Source: Rostrohypoxylon terebratum
Lineage: Eukaryota; Ascomycota; Sordariomycetes; Xylariales; Hypoxylaceae
Assembly: GCA_022497145.1 (NCBI GenBank)
Contig: MU385858.1
Coordinates: forward strand, 1-64,000
Direction: 5' to 3'
DNA: 64,000 nucleotides
Positions 1 through 10,613 of the stretch are shown piece after piece. Position numbers and translations under genes: made by a program. The notes below the pieces were generated by a model. The model saw nothing but the letters and a program-made list of their open reading frames with translations, was not told where the DNA came from and searched no databases. Each line of letters starts with the position of its first letter. The stretch's first letter is position 1.

Positions 1-1914
1 ACTCTGAGGAGGAGAGGAATCAAGGACCTTAGCACCCTTGAGAATTATTATTGAATTGATACCACATCCAAGCCCTACATAGCCCTTGTCACAACAGATG
101 CGGCTTTTCCTGATCGTACATGGGGCGTTATATGACGGACGCTCATAGGATAGGGATGTAACGGGGAGGGCATTACAGCACCTCGAGTGAATTCAGAATC
201 TCCATTCACACAAATCTATGGATTATTCGGACACTTATGTGACTTGTGACTTGTGTAGCTTGTGACTGTCGTCTTGGAGGCTTTATATGGATCTAATATG
301 GTCTTCTAGATTCGTTCTAGATCCTTCAACGCATTAGAACATCCACTAGAACTCGTCATCATTAACTATTGCTGGGGAACTACCAGGTTAATTACAAAAG
401 GCGCAACCACGTATAAACAAAAACAAGAAACAATTGACCTATTTGAAGTAACTACAAATGCCACCATCATAAATTATCCTGCTCATAAGTATGCCAGTAA
501 TAAGTATCACGGGGGGTCAGTGGTAAATACCCCTTGATCTCTAATGGGATCGGTCCTCTTCGGTTTGGCAGTTTCTAGAAGATTGCTAGAGAAAAACCAC
601 CTACCTACTACTTACCCATGACGTCGGGGTACTCAGTAGACTACATTGGCCCCCAATAGGAGCATGGCGAACGCGGTACTGGGCTTCTCAGCTTCCAATA
701 TATGCATTTCCAAGGCATTCTCAACACTAATGACTAAACGCTCCAACTCTTCGTCCAACTCGACAGGAATACACTTGCACTTTTCCGTGTGGGTGAACCT
801 GATAGGCACCAACCCGGCACCGAGCTGCACTGTACATCCCGTGTCCGGTCTACGTACGGTGGGGTTATTACGGCACTCTTGGCTGACGTCTTGAGCAGTA
901 GAACTAGACATTTTGAGTGTTATCGTTGATACTTACTGTGTGAGGGGCCCTTGTGTTGTTCTTTGGTTTTGTAGGATACCTGATGCTTACCCAAGAGTGT
1001 CCTGGGCGCTTGGTGAGCTCTCCATTTTGGCTGACGGTAGCCGGTATTGATATACCCCTCCATTCTGGAGGTAGTTCATACACAAAAGACACAATGTGCT
1101 GTTGTTAACCTACTAGCGGCTTTGTCGTAGGTTCTTGAGAGGGGAATAATAGAAATTGTTTCAGTTATCGGTAGCTTTGTTCGCTTGGTGTTGAGGTACA
1201 CAATTATCAGATTAAATCGGTTCGCGTCGGCTCGCCTCGGAAGAAGTTGACCGAGGAAGTTGACTCCATCGACGTTTGGTGCTTGTCCCCCATTCCCCCT
1301 ATTATTCCCAGGTCTCTTAAGTAGGTTATTGTCCTCCACAACCTTCAAGAGACTATTCCCCGCTTCCCCGCTTCCCCGCCTTGATCTCCGCAAAGGCACA
1401 CCTTAACGTTGCGGGAGTCTCGGAACCTAGGTGGAACAAGGGATCTTAGAAGCTTAGTTGTAGTAGGACAAGTCGAGATCGATGTTAGGATCATCTGCCC
1501 TTTAAATGTTTGTAGTGGAGACCTTCACCGATACCCGGAATGCCGGGGCTCTTGTCTTTTCCCCTCTGCCCCTCTGTTTATATCCATCCCAATGAGCGAA
1601 TTTAGGGAAAGCTGGATTGAAAGGGAATAGTGACGTGGAGTAAATATGGAGTCAGCTGTGGTGTAACTGTGGTTAGTGGATAGCACCGAATCTGAATAGG
1701 CCCTAACTAGGCATTTCCAGGTGTCGCAACAAAAGTTCACGATACCAATTTTCAATTTCCCACTTTATCAACTTTTTGTCTCCATCGCCGGATGCAGAAA
1801 TGTAACCTATCCAGCTTCTTATAAATATCGGGCATGGCGCCGCGTGATGCCTCAGGTGCCTTCTCCAAGAGGTCCAAAAGAGGTCCGAAAGAAGTCAAAA
1901 GAGTTTGTTCCAAA
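1..1914. other. Left-edge spacer, no firm gene
   Basis: Apart from one doubtful small ORF on the minus strand (separate entry), I see no reading frame with recognisable protein similarity or convincing splice pattern. Other minus-strand frames around 904-1399 are open but lack an ATG start. Nothing repetitive stands out. Confidence 0.5.
633..911 (-). CDS. Small hypothetical ORF, 92 aa
   Basis: An uninterrupted frame begins at an ATG at 911 (MSSSTAQDV...) and ends after 92 codons. I do not recognise it. It has four cysteines, including a C-K-C pair, and an acidic helix-like stretch (ELDEELERL) in its second half. It has no signal peptide, membrane segment or visible splice partner. The antisense frame over the same bases is also open, which weakens the case. 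It could be a small lineage-specific protein, an exon of a larger gene, or a chance ORF. Confidence 0.25.
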   Translation of the reverse strand: MSSSTAQDVSQECRNNPTVRRPDTGCTVQLGAGLVPIRFTHTEKCKCIPVELDEELERLVISVENALEMHILEAEKPSTAFAMLLLGANVVY

Positions 1915-3521
1915 ATGGCGTCTCTTTCAGCTGCCTTGACTGTCTTTGTGGCGGGTGCCACCGCATTTGTAACCAATCCTAAGCACCACCAGCTATCCGT
2001 ACGCCATGTTCCAGAACAAGCTCAAGTCATCGATTGGAAATCCTTCAATGCTCTTGAAACCGTACTCCCTCCTACGCAAGCAAACGGTTCTACGGTATGA
2101 CGCCCAGTTCTTAAAATGTTGGATGATGATAGAAACAGAAACTAACATTTGTCGTAGTTCTTCTTCATACCTCCTGGGCTTGACTTGGAGTCGATGAAAA
2201 GCAAGCCGTTCCACATCTTTGACGATGAATTCTATGATGTGATTGGCCCCAACCCGACTTTGACGCTTATCGCCACCTCTGGCAATGATCTTCTGTTTCA
2301 CGAAGCCACAACATGGTATCCGCCCACCGACGAGGTTTTCTTCGCCCAAAACGCTGGGGCACCGGCAGATGGCACCGGCTTGGCCAAGTCCAATGTTGTG
2401 TCCAAAATCTCCCTAAAACAAGCTGCGGCCGTTTCTAGCCAACGAAATGCCACGGGATCTGTTACTGTCCAGAGTCTCGACACCCCAGGAATCATCAATT
2501 CCAATGGTGCGCCCCCCCAATTTCCCGGTGTCCTGCCTCGTGGATTTATTGACCCGTCCTAGGTGGTACGAACTTTCGAGGCCAGATTGTGTTCACGACA
2601 GAAGGACAGGGTGATAATAAGCCGCCAACACTAATTTTGATGAATCCAATTGAGCCTTACAATACCACTGGTTAGTACCGCATGTTCTAATATCGCAAGA
2701 GGTTTTGGCTGATATTCTCATTCAGTACTTGTCAACAACTTTTTCGGACGTCAGTTCAATTCCTTGAACGACGTATCTGTCAATCCTCGTAATAAGGAGT
2801 TATACTTTACGGACACTCTCTACGGATACCTACAGGACTTCCGACCCGTCCCAGGCCTCCGAAATCAAGTTTACAGATACAATTATGACACTGGTGCAAT
2901 CGCTGCCGTTGCTGACGGATTCAACCTCCCCAACGGTATTATATCTTCTGCCTCCAAGTTCATTTTGCGCTCATTATATCTAATACATATTCATTAGGAA
3001 TCACGTTCTCTCCTGATGGATCACATGCATACGTTACCGACACCGGTATAAACCATGGCTTTTGGGGATGGAACTTTTCTAACCCTGCGAGCGTGTAAGC
3101 AATTACCGTTGACTAAAGAAGTATAGAGATGATCTAATTAGTTCATAGCTATCGTTTCGATGTACAAGAAGATGGCACATTCACCAACCGCAATCTTTTT
3201 GCCTACATTGACACCGGGGTCGCAGATGGTACGTATCCCAGCTTATACAAATATCCCTTACTCCCACTAAAAAGGCGCTATGATTAATCGAGTTTGCTTC
3301 ATTGTGCAGGTATCCACTGCGACAGCAAGGGCAACGTCTGGACGGGTTGTGGAGACGGCCTACAGGTCTTCAACCCGTCAGGAAAGCTCATCGGCAAGGT
3401 GTTCCTCGGTAAGACTTCTGCTAACTTCAATTTTGCCGGCGACGGCCGAATGGTCATATGCGCGGAAGACGAGCTTTACTACGCCACTGTCGCGGCTTCG
3501 GGAGGCGGGTTCATTTCATAA
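1915..3521 (+). CDS. Secreted SMP-30/gluconolactonase-like protein
   Basis: The predicted protein has 411 aa, from seven exons: 1915-2094, 2158-2506, 2563-2670, 2726-2935, 2998-3094, 3149-3228 and 3310-3521. Each junction uses GT-AG and keeps frame. I chose the ATG at 1915 because it opens directly into a signal peptide (MASLSAALTVFVAGATAF); an in-frame upstream ATG at 1834 would add a basic leader. The body matches the SMP-30/gluconolactonase/LRE-like six-bladed beta-propeller family of calcium-dependent lactonases and esterases. Landmarks are an N-terminal FHEATTWYPPTDEVFF segment, SLNDVSVNPRNKELYFTD, ITFSPDGSHAYVTDTG and GIHCDSKGNVWTGCGDGLQV. Such enzymes hydrolyse sugar or other lactones; the substrate here is unknown, and the leader puts it outside the cell. 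The gene converges on the sugar-acid dehydrogenase-like gene 129 bp away. Family call firm, substrate open. Confidence 0.9.
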
Positions 3522-3650
3522 ATCTAGTCCCGGCGGAGTACGGAAAAGCTTTTCACTGGGGGAAAATGAAAATGTCCGGAAAACCTGGTTGAATATATTG
3601 TTATGTCTATGACTATACTTGATATCTAAACCCGCAAATAAAGTAAATTA

Positions 3651-4692
3651 TCACGCTTTTAACGCATCAGTGTATTGCTTGACAAGCGCATCCGCACTCT
3701 CGTCCTGAATCAGTCCCAGCTTCAACGGCGTACTCGTATCGAGCTCCGGCGCCCAACTGCGCAGAATCCTCTCCAACTCCGGGTCATTCTCCTCGCGCAG
3801 ATACTTCAAGCGATCCTGGCCGCCGTGCTTGGCCAGCGCATCCATCAGCTCCTGGATCGAGACCGAGATCCCGGGCATATTGATATGCCTGATATGTCGC
3901 GGCAGCTTCTCGCTGTCCATACTCAGCACACGGACCAGGTTCTCCTGCAGCGTTCCGGGCGAGGTGAGGAAGGACTTGAAGGAGCGGTCCTTGAGGGGGA
4001 TGACGCAGGTCTCGCCGGCCATGGGCTCGCGGATCATGCCGGAGAGGAAGGAGGACGCGGCGCTGGTCGGGCGGCCCGGGCGCACGGACACGGTCGGGAA
4101 GCGCAGGCTGAAGGCGTCGATGTAGCCGCGCCGGTGCATGTCGTTGATGAAGGCCTCCGTCAGCAGCTTGTGCGCCCCGTACGTGCCCTCCGGCGTCGGC
4201 GTCACCGCATCCGTTATCGGGCCTGCGGGGAGGGGCTGTCCGTACACTGCTTGCGAGCTCGAGTAGATCACCCGCACGCCTGGGTACGTCGTCTTTAGGG
4301 CTATGAGGAGGTCCCGCACGCTGTTCACGTTCACGCGCAGGGAGAGGTCCCAGTTCGCTTCGGAGCCCGCGGACATGCTATGGAGAGTTAGTAAAGGGAA
4401 GGAAAGGGGCTGAGGATTGCTCCGAGGTTACTACTTACATCCCGTGGAAGATGAAGATCGCGGAGAGCGGCTTCGCTGCCTCGAGGAGCGACGACACGAA
4501 AGCCGGGTCGCAGATATCTCCCTTCATTACGGTCGCGTTTTCGGGATACTTGACGCCGGCCGGGACGGCGGGCTCAACGAGGTCGGTGAGGATCAGTTTG
4601 TACTCCGGGTCGTTCAGTAGGCGGGCCGCGAGCAGGGGGCCGATGAACCCCCCGGCTCCGGTGATGATGATGTTCTTCGGGATCGGCGGCAT
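3651..4692 (-). CDS. NAD-dependent epimerase/dehydratase, D-erythronate dehydrogenase-like
   Basis: The protein is 326 aa from two exons on the minus strand, 4692-4439 and 4377-3651, with one 61-nt intron (donor GTAAGT, acceptor CATAG). It is an extended short-chain dehydrogenase: a Rossmann GAGGFIG motif lies near residue 14, an SSSQAVYG serine segment follows, and the catalytic pair is YGAHK. The block from MSAGSEANWDL through TYGAHK, SLRFPTVSVRPGRP and SGMIREPMAGE follows the bacterial DenD pattern (D-erythronate dehydrogenase, which oxidises D-erythronate at C2) more closely than sugar-nucleotide epimerases. I see no targeting signal, so it is probably cytosolic. An in-frame start upstream of 4692 lacks a good ATG context, so I took MPPIPKN. 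Other sugar-acid or epimerase activities are possible. Confidence 0.88.
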
Positions 4693-5391
4693 GGCTGTAG
4701 ATGATTTGTGGATTATCCCTTCCTTCCGGGAATATAAACACACGGGTGAGATTGGAGTAGTTACTTTGGCAAGGGTTCAGTTCAGGGCGTCAGGAACGGA
4801 TCTACAGGTCTTAAATTTACTCGGTTAACTCGTTCGGCCTAAGTAGATGCGTGCACGTCGGGGGAATTAGTACCTGGCTTGCCTAGGTAGTATTCGTTAG
4901 TACATGTTGGGGAACGAGGGGAGACTGCGGGGTCACAATAGTCATGGTGCGGAGGAAGAGAAGTTGGGGGGAGGTATTGCAGCGTAGATCCACTCTCGGC
5001 ATCCAGTCCCGATGTGCCCCGGAAGGAGGAACGGACATTCCGGTCTTTGAAGAGAGAAAAAATGATATAATGGGCTCACTCTGGGAATGTTGATATCATT
5101 ACATGCTTGGACTTCTCAATAAAGGGTCATTGTTGTACTCTACGATCACAACTTTATTACTTAAGAACTTAGGACCCACGTATGTATCAAATTATTAAAT
5201 TACCCTATGAAATGTGCTTTAGACTACCTATACCTATACAGTTAGTATATCATGATGTTAAGAGTATAAAGTACCTAGTAGCAACCATATCAGGGGCAAT
5301 TTGCTATCGATGTGCAACAGATTTGCAGTACCTAATAACAACGTAGATTTACGTTGTTATTATATGATCTCACGAGACTGCCGATGCTAAA
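4693..5391. other. Spacer with one perfect hairpin
   Basis: This is the upstream region of the dehydrogenase-like gene and the downstream region of the minus-strand hypothetical gene. I see no coding signal. A 13-bp perfect inverted repeat sits at 5333-5362 (separate entry). Confidence 0.5.
5333..5362. repeat. Perfect 13-bp inverted repeat, 4-nt loop
   Basis: TAATAACAACGTA at 5333-5345 pairs with TACGTTGTTATTA at 5350-5362 across the loop GATT. It lies about 30 bp beyond the TGA that ends the extended frame of the adjacent minus-strand gene, so it would fall in that gene's 3' region. Such hairpins have no standard termination role in fungi; it may be chance or a transposon footprint. Confidence 0.7.
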
Positions 5392-5661
5392 TCAATAATC
5401 TTCTTCGTTCTCTGAGTATAGATCGTGAAACGATTCTGAGAGATTTAAGCCTGGTAATCCACGTTGTACAGGATCGCAACCTTCGTGGCTTGGTAGATCC
5501 CGACAGGGGTCAACGAAGACTTCTTGAGGTTCTTCAATCGCTTCTTGGCTGATTGATTCCCCAATATGCCCGACCTCCTCGGAGTTAATTGTCGGGTTGG
5601 TACCGCTGAAGAAACGCTCTTTCGCGGCTTTGGTTATCTCCTTGCAACGGGGCAGTTGCCA
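5392..5661 (-). other. In-frame continuation beyond TAG, 89 codons
   Basis: Reading on past the TAG that ends the preceding ORF, the same minus-strand frame stays open for 89 codons to a TGA at 5392-5394. The translated tail looks like the acidic C-terminus of a real protein: GHIGESISQEAIEEPQEV, then a short Cys/Pro part, and ending LYSENEEDY. I tried GT-AG introns spanning the TAG (donors GTTAGC, GTTAGG, GTTTAG) and found none that both removes it and restores this frame. A nonsense mutation, readthrough, or an unusual intron are the options; chance openness is also possible. Confidence 0.4.
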
Positions 5662-6555
5662 CTAAACCCGGATTCCTAACGAAGCTAACCGCTCATTCAT
5701 CTTGATGAAAGAAACGGTCTGGTAACGACGTTCATCCGTAACAAGGTATTGCTTGGTCACCATACCCAAAGCATTTCGCTTAACAAATGCTTTGCGGCTT
5801 GAACTGTACTGCAGACGATGGGCCTCGAGAAGGAAATCGTAAACCTCGCGATCTATAGTAGAATGGACCAACAGATTGAATCGCCACGCTTGGCCTGCGA
5901 AATACTCGCTGTTAGTGTAGACATACTCTTCAACAATTCTCTTGCGGTATGGTATTACCACATCTTCAACGTAGTGCATAAATTGGACCATGGCCGCGAT
6001 TTCGGCATTGTCGGGATTCCACTGTGGGTTTGAGACCGAGTCAAACTTAGACAGGCATTCGAAAGCGACATTGACAACAGAATCATAATGAGAAAATATG
6101 AATTCTGCGCTACATTTGAATTTATCTCCAGAACGTGCGTACTCATATGGCCTGACTGAAGCCAAAAAATATCGCTGGTCATCCTCTCCGGCATGAGAAG
6201 GATGCGAATGCGACCTGTTACCAGTGTCGATGTAGTCGAGTCCACAATACCCACATGCCAACATGTAACTTTCCATTTTGCGACCATCCTGTGGCGCGGA
6301 AAGATCAGTTATCAATTTGTTTCGGTATTCAGGGCTCAAGCCTTGATGGAATCCCATATTTTCAGCGGTGGGAAGAAGCCGGTCGAAAACTGGTTCAACA
6401 CTGTGAGCTTTCTCGGAACAAGGAATACGACTTCCAGGTTCCGGCGCGGGAATAAAACCGTTCTCGATGGAGTTCATGCTATGCAAGCATTGTGAGCAAT
6501 GTACGAGACCGTGCTCACAGCGCATTTTACCTTGGAAACTTTGAGACGAAGACAT
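5662..6555 (-). CDS. Hypothetical protein with Cys/His cluster
   Basis: I do not recognise this protein. From the ATG at 6555 it has 297 aa; the frame stays open upstream to an ATG at 6702 (352 aa counting a TTG start), but the upstream part looks like leader sequence (poly-basic and aromatic, without the later composition). Near the N-terminus is a Cys/His cluster, MRCEHGLVHCSQCLHS, then about 80 residues on a second one, ACGYCGLDYIDTG followed by SHSHPSHAG; together they could bind a metal. The C-terminal half is a helix-rich, charged region (YRKRIVEEYVYTNSEYF, MVTKQYLVTDERRY). The annotated TAG at 5662-5664 is followed in the same frame by an 89-codon coding-like tail (separate entry). The gene could be longer, spliced, or broken. 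Confidence 0.6.
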   Translation of the reverse strand: MSSSQSFQGKMRCEHGLVHCSQCLHSMNSIENGFIPAPEPGSRIPCSEKAHSVEPVFDRLLPTAENMGFHQGLSPEYRNKLITDLSAPQDGRKMESYMLACGYCGLDYIDTGNRSHSHPSHAGEDDQRYFLASVRPYEYARSGDKFKCSAEFIFSHYDSVVNVAFECLSKFDSVSNPQWNPDNAEIAAMVQFMHYVEDVVIPYRKRIVEEYVYTNSEYFAGQAWRFNLLVHSTIDREVYDFLLEAHRLQYSSSRKAFVKRNALGMVTKQYLVTDERRYQTVSFIKMNERLASLGIRV

Positions 6556-6702
6556 TTTCATAAAATCGTCTGATTGTATATTGTATGAGGATGCAAGAAT
6601 TGCAAATTGGCCAGAAAAAAAACTGGATTGAGAGGGAAAGATATAGACATATTTCAGGAAACTGTTATTGAAAACAATGCTGTTGTTTCGTGTACTGTCC
6701 AT

Positions 6703-7907
6703 GAACGCTGTTTTGATCAATAAATCTGACTTTCAACGCTCGTCTACAAAGTTAGGCCGGCGCCACAGTCCACATTGGAGAAAATATTCGAGGATAAAGC
6801 GATGTTGTATTTTCTAAGAAAACGTTGAAATCCACTTATATAAGAAAAAGCTAATTAAACCCTTCGGGTGCCAGTAGTAGCTTCCCTCTTTTACTACCCC
6901 ATCAATTGGCGCGCTAAATATGGATCCATCTCAATAATCAAACACCTAGGGGGAGTTGCAAACTTTCTGTTAGAGGCTCTAGATCCCATTTAGCTAGGAA
7001 TAGACAGCATTAAAGTTAGCACTACCGGTAGTGTTAGTTCGTAGGTAGATAAGATGTAGGTTAAGGTTGTCTCTCGCGGAGGATCGCTGGATGGCAGGAT
7101 GGGTAGATAGATGGATGGACAAGCTCTGAAAATCTCTTAGACGGAGAATTGTCAAAGAATTGCTCGATGAGATGACATAATTTGCAGATAGTAGATAGCA
7201 CTAGCGTCATAATTTGCGGAACGACAGGGTATTGGTGGAGCAAATGATCGTTTAGATTCCGGGGTGCCCCTCGAGGCTGGCTCGCGCTAAGCCTTAAACG
7301 ATTATAACATTTACGATCCCGATACCTAATAACGCCTTCTGGTCTTCATTGGCCAATCAGCTGCTTATCTTGTCCTACCTTATCTCTATTAGCGGCGTCA
7401 CCGAAGTGAAGGCTTTTAGGAATGCGCTGGATGTCTTAGCCACATGCACCCGGTAAGATGACGAGGTACGCGGGCAGGCGGGCAGGGCGGGTAGGAGGTC
7501 GTCCAGGTGTTCATATTCTAGGTAGTTAGGCAACTCCCCAGCACTAGATCCATGGATATAGTGTGGGGGAGTCCTTTACATGCTATTAGGTAGGCTTAGG
7601 TTGTAAAGCTGTAAACGTACTTATGGCGTTGTTGGTCGCAGCACGAGAAGGATTAATATCGTTGACAAGCTTGATGGATGTAACATTTTCCTTTCCTATC
7701 CTGTTATCTTGGACTAGAAAAAAAATCTTTATATCTTTATATAGTCCCTTTCTAGATAGTCATTTCCTATCTCCTTAATATCGCTCGTTTGCTTGTGGTT
7801 CGATTATCTAGAGACTAGAGTTTCGACGTACGATGCTTGACGTCCACAAGGCAAACTTAAATATCTTGTTTCTGGCTTAGGTACCTGTCCTGTTCAGCGG
7901 TCGCGTC
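6703..7907. other. Spacer and probable permease promoter
   Basis: No coding frame is convincing here. The region separates the divergent hypothetical gene (-) and the permease gene (+), so it probably holds both promoters. It contains GGGCAGG-type short repeats around 7470-7495 and several CCTAGGTA-type words, but no recognisable binding site I would defend. Confidence 0.5.
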
Positions 7908-9862
7908 ATGAGCAAATCCTTCCCACGTGTGTAAACCTTGGACGTTCTCATTACTCGAAAATTACCTAAAGAGACGGCAGCGGAAACCTATTCGACTCCT
8001 ACCCAGGCCTACTGGCTTCGCTTTCGCCATGGAGAGGCTTCACAATTCAAGACTCAGTTCCTGGGTAGAAAAGGTTGCCGTTGATAATGAAGATGGTCTC
8101 ACCACTGCCCAGTTGATGGTATGGCTAAATTTATCCGCCCATCTTACTTGGTCAAAACGGTGCCACCGGTCGGTGGCTTAATTGATGTCATCACGAGACT
8201 AACCATTGCCAGTTAACAAATAATGATCTCAAACCTGTCGAGCCCGAACGCCGTCAATGGGGAGCGTGGAATTTCGTCGGTTTCTGGATTGCTGATTCTT
8301 TCAACATCAACACATGGATGATTAGTTCGTCTATGATTGTGGGCGGACTTTCTTGGTGGCAGTCGTGGCTTTGCGTGTGGATTGGATACTCCATTGCTGG
8401 CTGCTTCATCTGCATGACCGGTCGCATTGGTGCTATGTACCATATCGGATTCCCAGTCGTGAACCGATCAAGCTTTGGAATATGGGGCTGCCTTTGGCCC
8501 GTGTTTAATCGAGCTGCGATGGCTTGCATCTGGTACGGAGTTCAATCGTATATCGGTGGGGAATGTGTGTACCTGATGATCCGATCCATTTGGCTCAGTT
8601 GGGTAAGCTCGATGATTGCCATGCGTGTGACAAAGTCTCAAGTTATTAACACCTTTTAGGACCGCGACAGGATTCCAAACACTTTTTCACCTGATTCCGG
8701 GACCACTACCGCTGACTACGTTTCGTTTTTCCTCTTCTGGCTCGTGTCCCTACCGGCCATTTGGTTTCCCGTGCACAAGATTCGTCATCTCTTTACCGTC
8801 AAGGCTTACTTCGTGCCCTGTGCCGGCGTCGCTTTCTTAATCTGGGCCTTGGTTCGCGCTGGCGGCCCGGGCCCTATCGTCAGGCAACCTGCAACGGTGG
8901 AAGGTACTGACCTAGCTTGGCAGTTTATAAAGGGTGTGATGAGCTCCATCGCGAACTTTGCAACTCTCATTGTAAACGATCCCGATTTCTCTCGTTTCTC
9001 GGGAAAACCACGTGATGCACTTTGGTCGCAAGCTTTCACGATTCCTATCGGGTTTGCCATCACCTCCTTGATCGGTATATTGGTCTCGTCTAGCTCGGTC
9101 ATCATCTATCCCGGAACTGAACCAATCTGGGACCCCCTCACGCTATTAGAGAGGTTCATCGATGACGGCGGTTCTGGTCAGCGCTTTGGGGTCTTTGTCA
9201 TCGCCCTCGCTTTTGCACTAGCTCAGCTGGGGACAAACATTGCGGCCAATTCGGTATCAGCAGGAACCGACATGACAGCACTTCTCCCGCGATTTATCAA
9301 CATTCGGCGTGGCGGTTACATATGCGCCCTCGTCGGCTTAGCCATGTGTCCATACACGCTACTTACGTCAGCGAACCAGTTCACGACGTACCTCTCGTCT
9401 TATTCGGTCTTCCTTAGTTCGATTGCCGGCGTGATGTGTAGCGACTATTATTTGGTCCGTAAAGGCTACCTCGAAATTAGGGAGCTTTACGATGCTCGCA
9501 AGACCGGACCATATTACTTTACTTACGGGTTCCACTGGAGAGCTTATGCAGCATACATCAGTGGTATCCTCATCAATGTGGTTGGTTTTGCCGGGGCAGT
9601 GAATGGCGGCAATGTTCCAATAGGAGCAACATACATTTACAACTTTAACTTCTTCTGCGGCTTCATCATCTCTGCATCGATGTACTGGGGCTTGTGCAAG
9701 CTATCTCCCATTCCAGCTTGCAGCGATACCTGGATGGAAGTGGGCGATCAGATCGACGAAGTCAGGCTGGCCTACGACCAAAGTAGTCAACAGGAAGAAG
9801 ATTTTGAGGAGGATGCGGTTCTGGGTAACAAGTACGACAAGAACCACCAAAAAGCAGTATGA
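7908..9862 (+). CDS. NCS1 family nucleobase/allantoin-type permease
   Basis: The model has four exons, 7908-7928, 7981-8118, 8213-8602 and 8660-9862, giving 583 aa; the last two introns are clear, the first (52 nt, donor GTGTAA) is inferred. If the first is wrong, the ATG at 8029 gives 560 aa. I prefer the longer form because the residues before 8029 (RPTGFAFA) read as coding. NCS1 landmarks are LKPVEPERRQW before TM1, GFWIADSFNINTWMI in TM1, and NFATLIVNDPDFSRF in the middle, with about twelve hydrophobic segments and an acidic C-tail. The set matches the Fur subfamily (uracil, allantoin, uridine and related H+ or Na+ symporters at the plasma membrane). Substrate cannot be read from the sequence. 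No purine-pathway gene sits beside it. Confidence 0.88.
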
Positions 9863-10613
9863 AGTGAGGGCGGTCCTTTTCTTGTTGATTAGTTAGATGT
9901 TGTGGCATACCAACCACGGATCAGACAATGAGTCATAGTAGCTATGGTACTGAGAAATATATGATAAAAGTTTAACATCAAATAAAAAAACAATCTATTG
10001 TTTTTTTTTTACGTGCAAATACTAAGTGCAAGTGCATTTGTGACGGACGTGGTACATGCTTCAGGTAACACAGTATAGGACAGTGTGAACTGATCTGTGC
10101 GCTCCTTCTCCAGCTAAATCCCGCCCAATCACGGTAACCCGCATTTCTCTCTAGGCAGGTGCGATACTTCTACAGTAATGTCTTGTACTGTACAGTGCAG
10201 TACAGTCCTCCAGCTATTCTGCCTAGTAGAACAGTATTGTACAGTGCCGAGTGAAGACACCCAGGACACCTTAAACTCAAACAACTTCCACACCAACTTC
10301 TTCTTCTTCTTCTCAACTTTAGGGTTTTGATATTTACCTCAACACTTTTCAATTATCTCTCATCTTCTTTCTCAATCTTGATCTTTATTTTCGTCCTTCT
10401 GATACCCCGATAGTCAGTATTCCTCGACCATTTCGCCTCTAGTGATTCTAGTGATCCTAGTGATCCACTGTCTTGACTAGTCATTTCTCAACTTTTATCA
10501 TCCAGTTGATGCTAGGTAGGTACTCGCCAGCCTTATATTTCATGGCGCTCTCTCTGTGGGTGATAATTGACTCTAGTTCCCAGAAACCCAAAGCATTATC
10601 TTCGATCTTCGGA
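9863..10613. other. Spacer with A/T hairpin and F-box gene leader
   Basis: After the permease stop there is an A-run/T-run hairpin (separate entry). The rest is CT-rich leader sequence preceding the F-box-like gene, with a TACAGTGCAGTACAGT cluster at 10190-10240. No gene is seen. Confidence 0.5.
9984..10007. repeat. A-run/T-run hairpin after permease gene
   Basis: Seven A followed by CAAT (9984-9994) is an inverted repeat of ATTG followed by T (9997-10007) with a 2-nt spacer. It lies about 120 bp beyond the permease stop. It may mark the 3' end of the transcript or be simple-sequence noise; the T-run itself is 10 or more bases long. Confidence 0.5.

Noticed and set aside
3675..4298. 207-codon plus-strand ORF
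   Set aside because: It is the antisense of the dehydrogenase-like gene, whose minus-strand protein is clearly conserved; GC-rich codons open the other strand.
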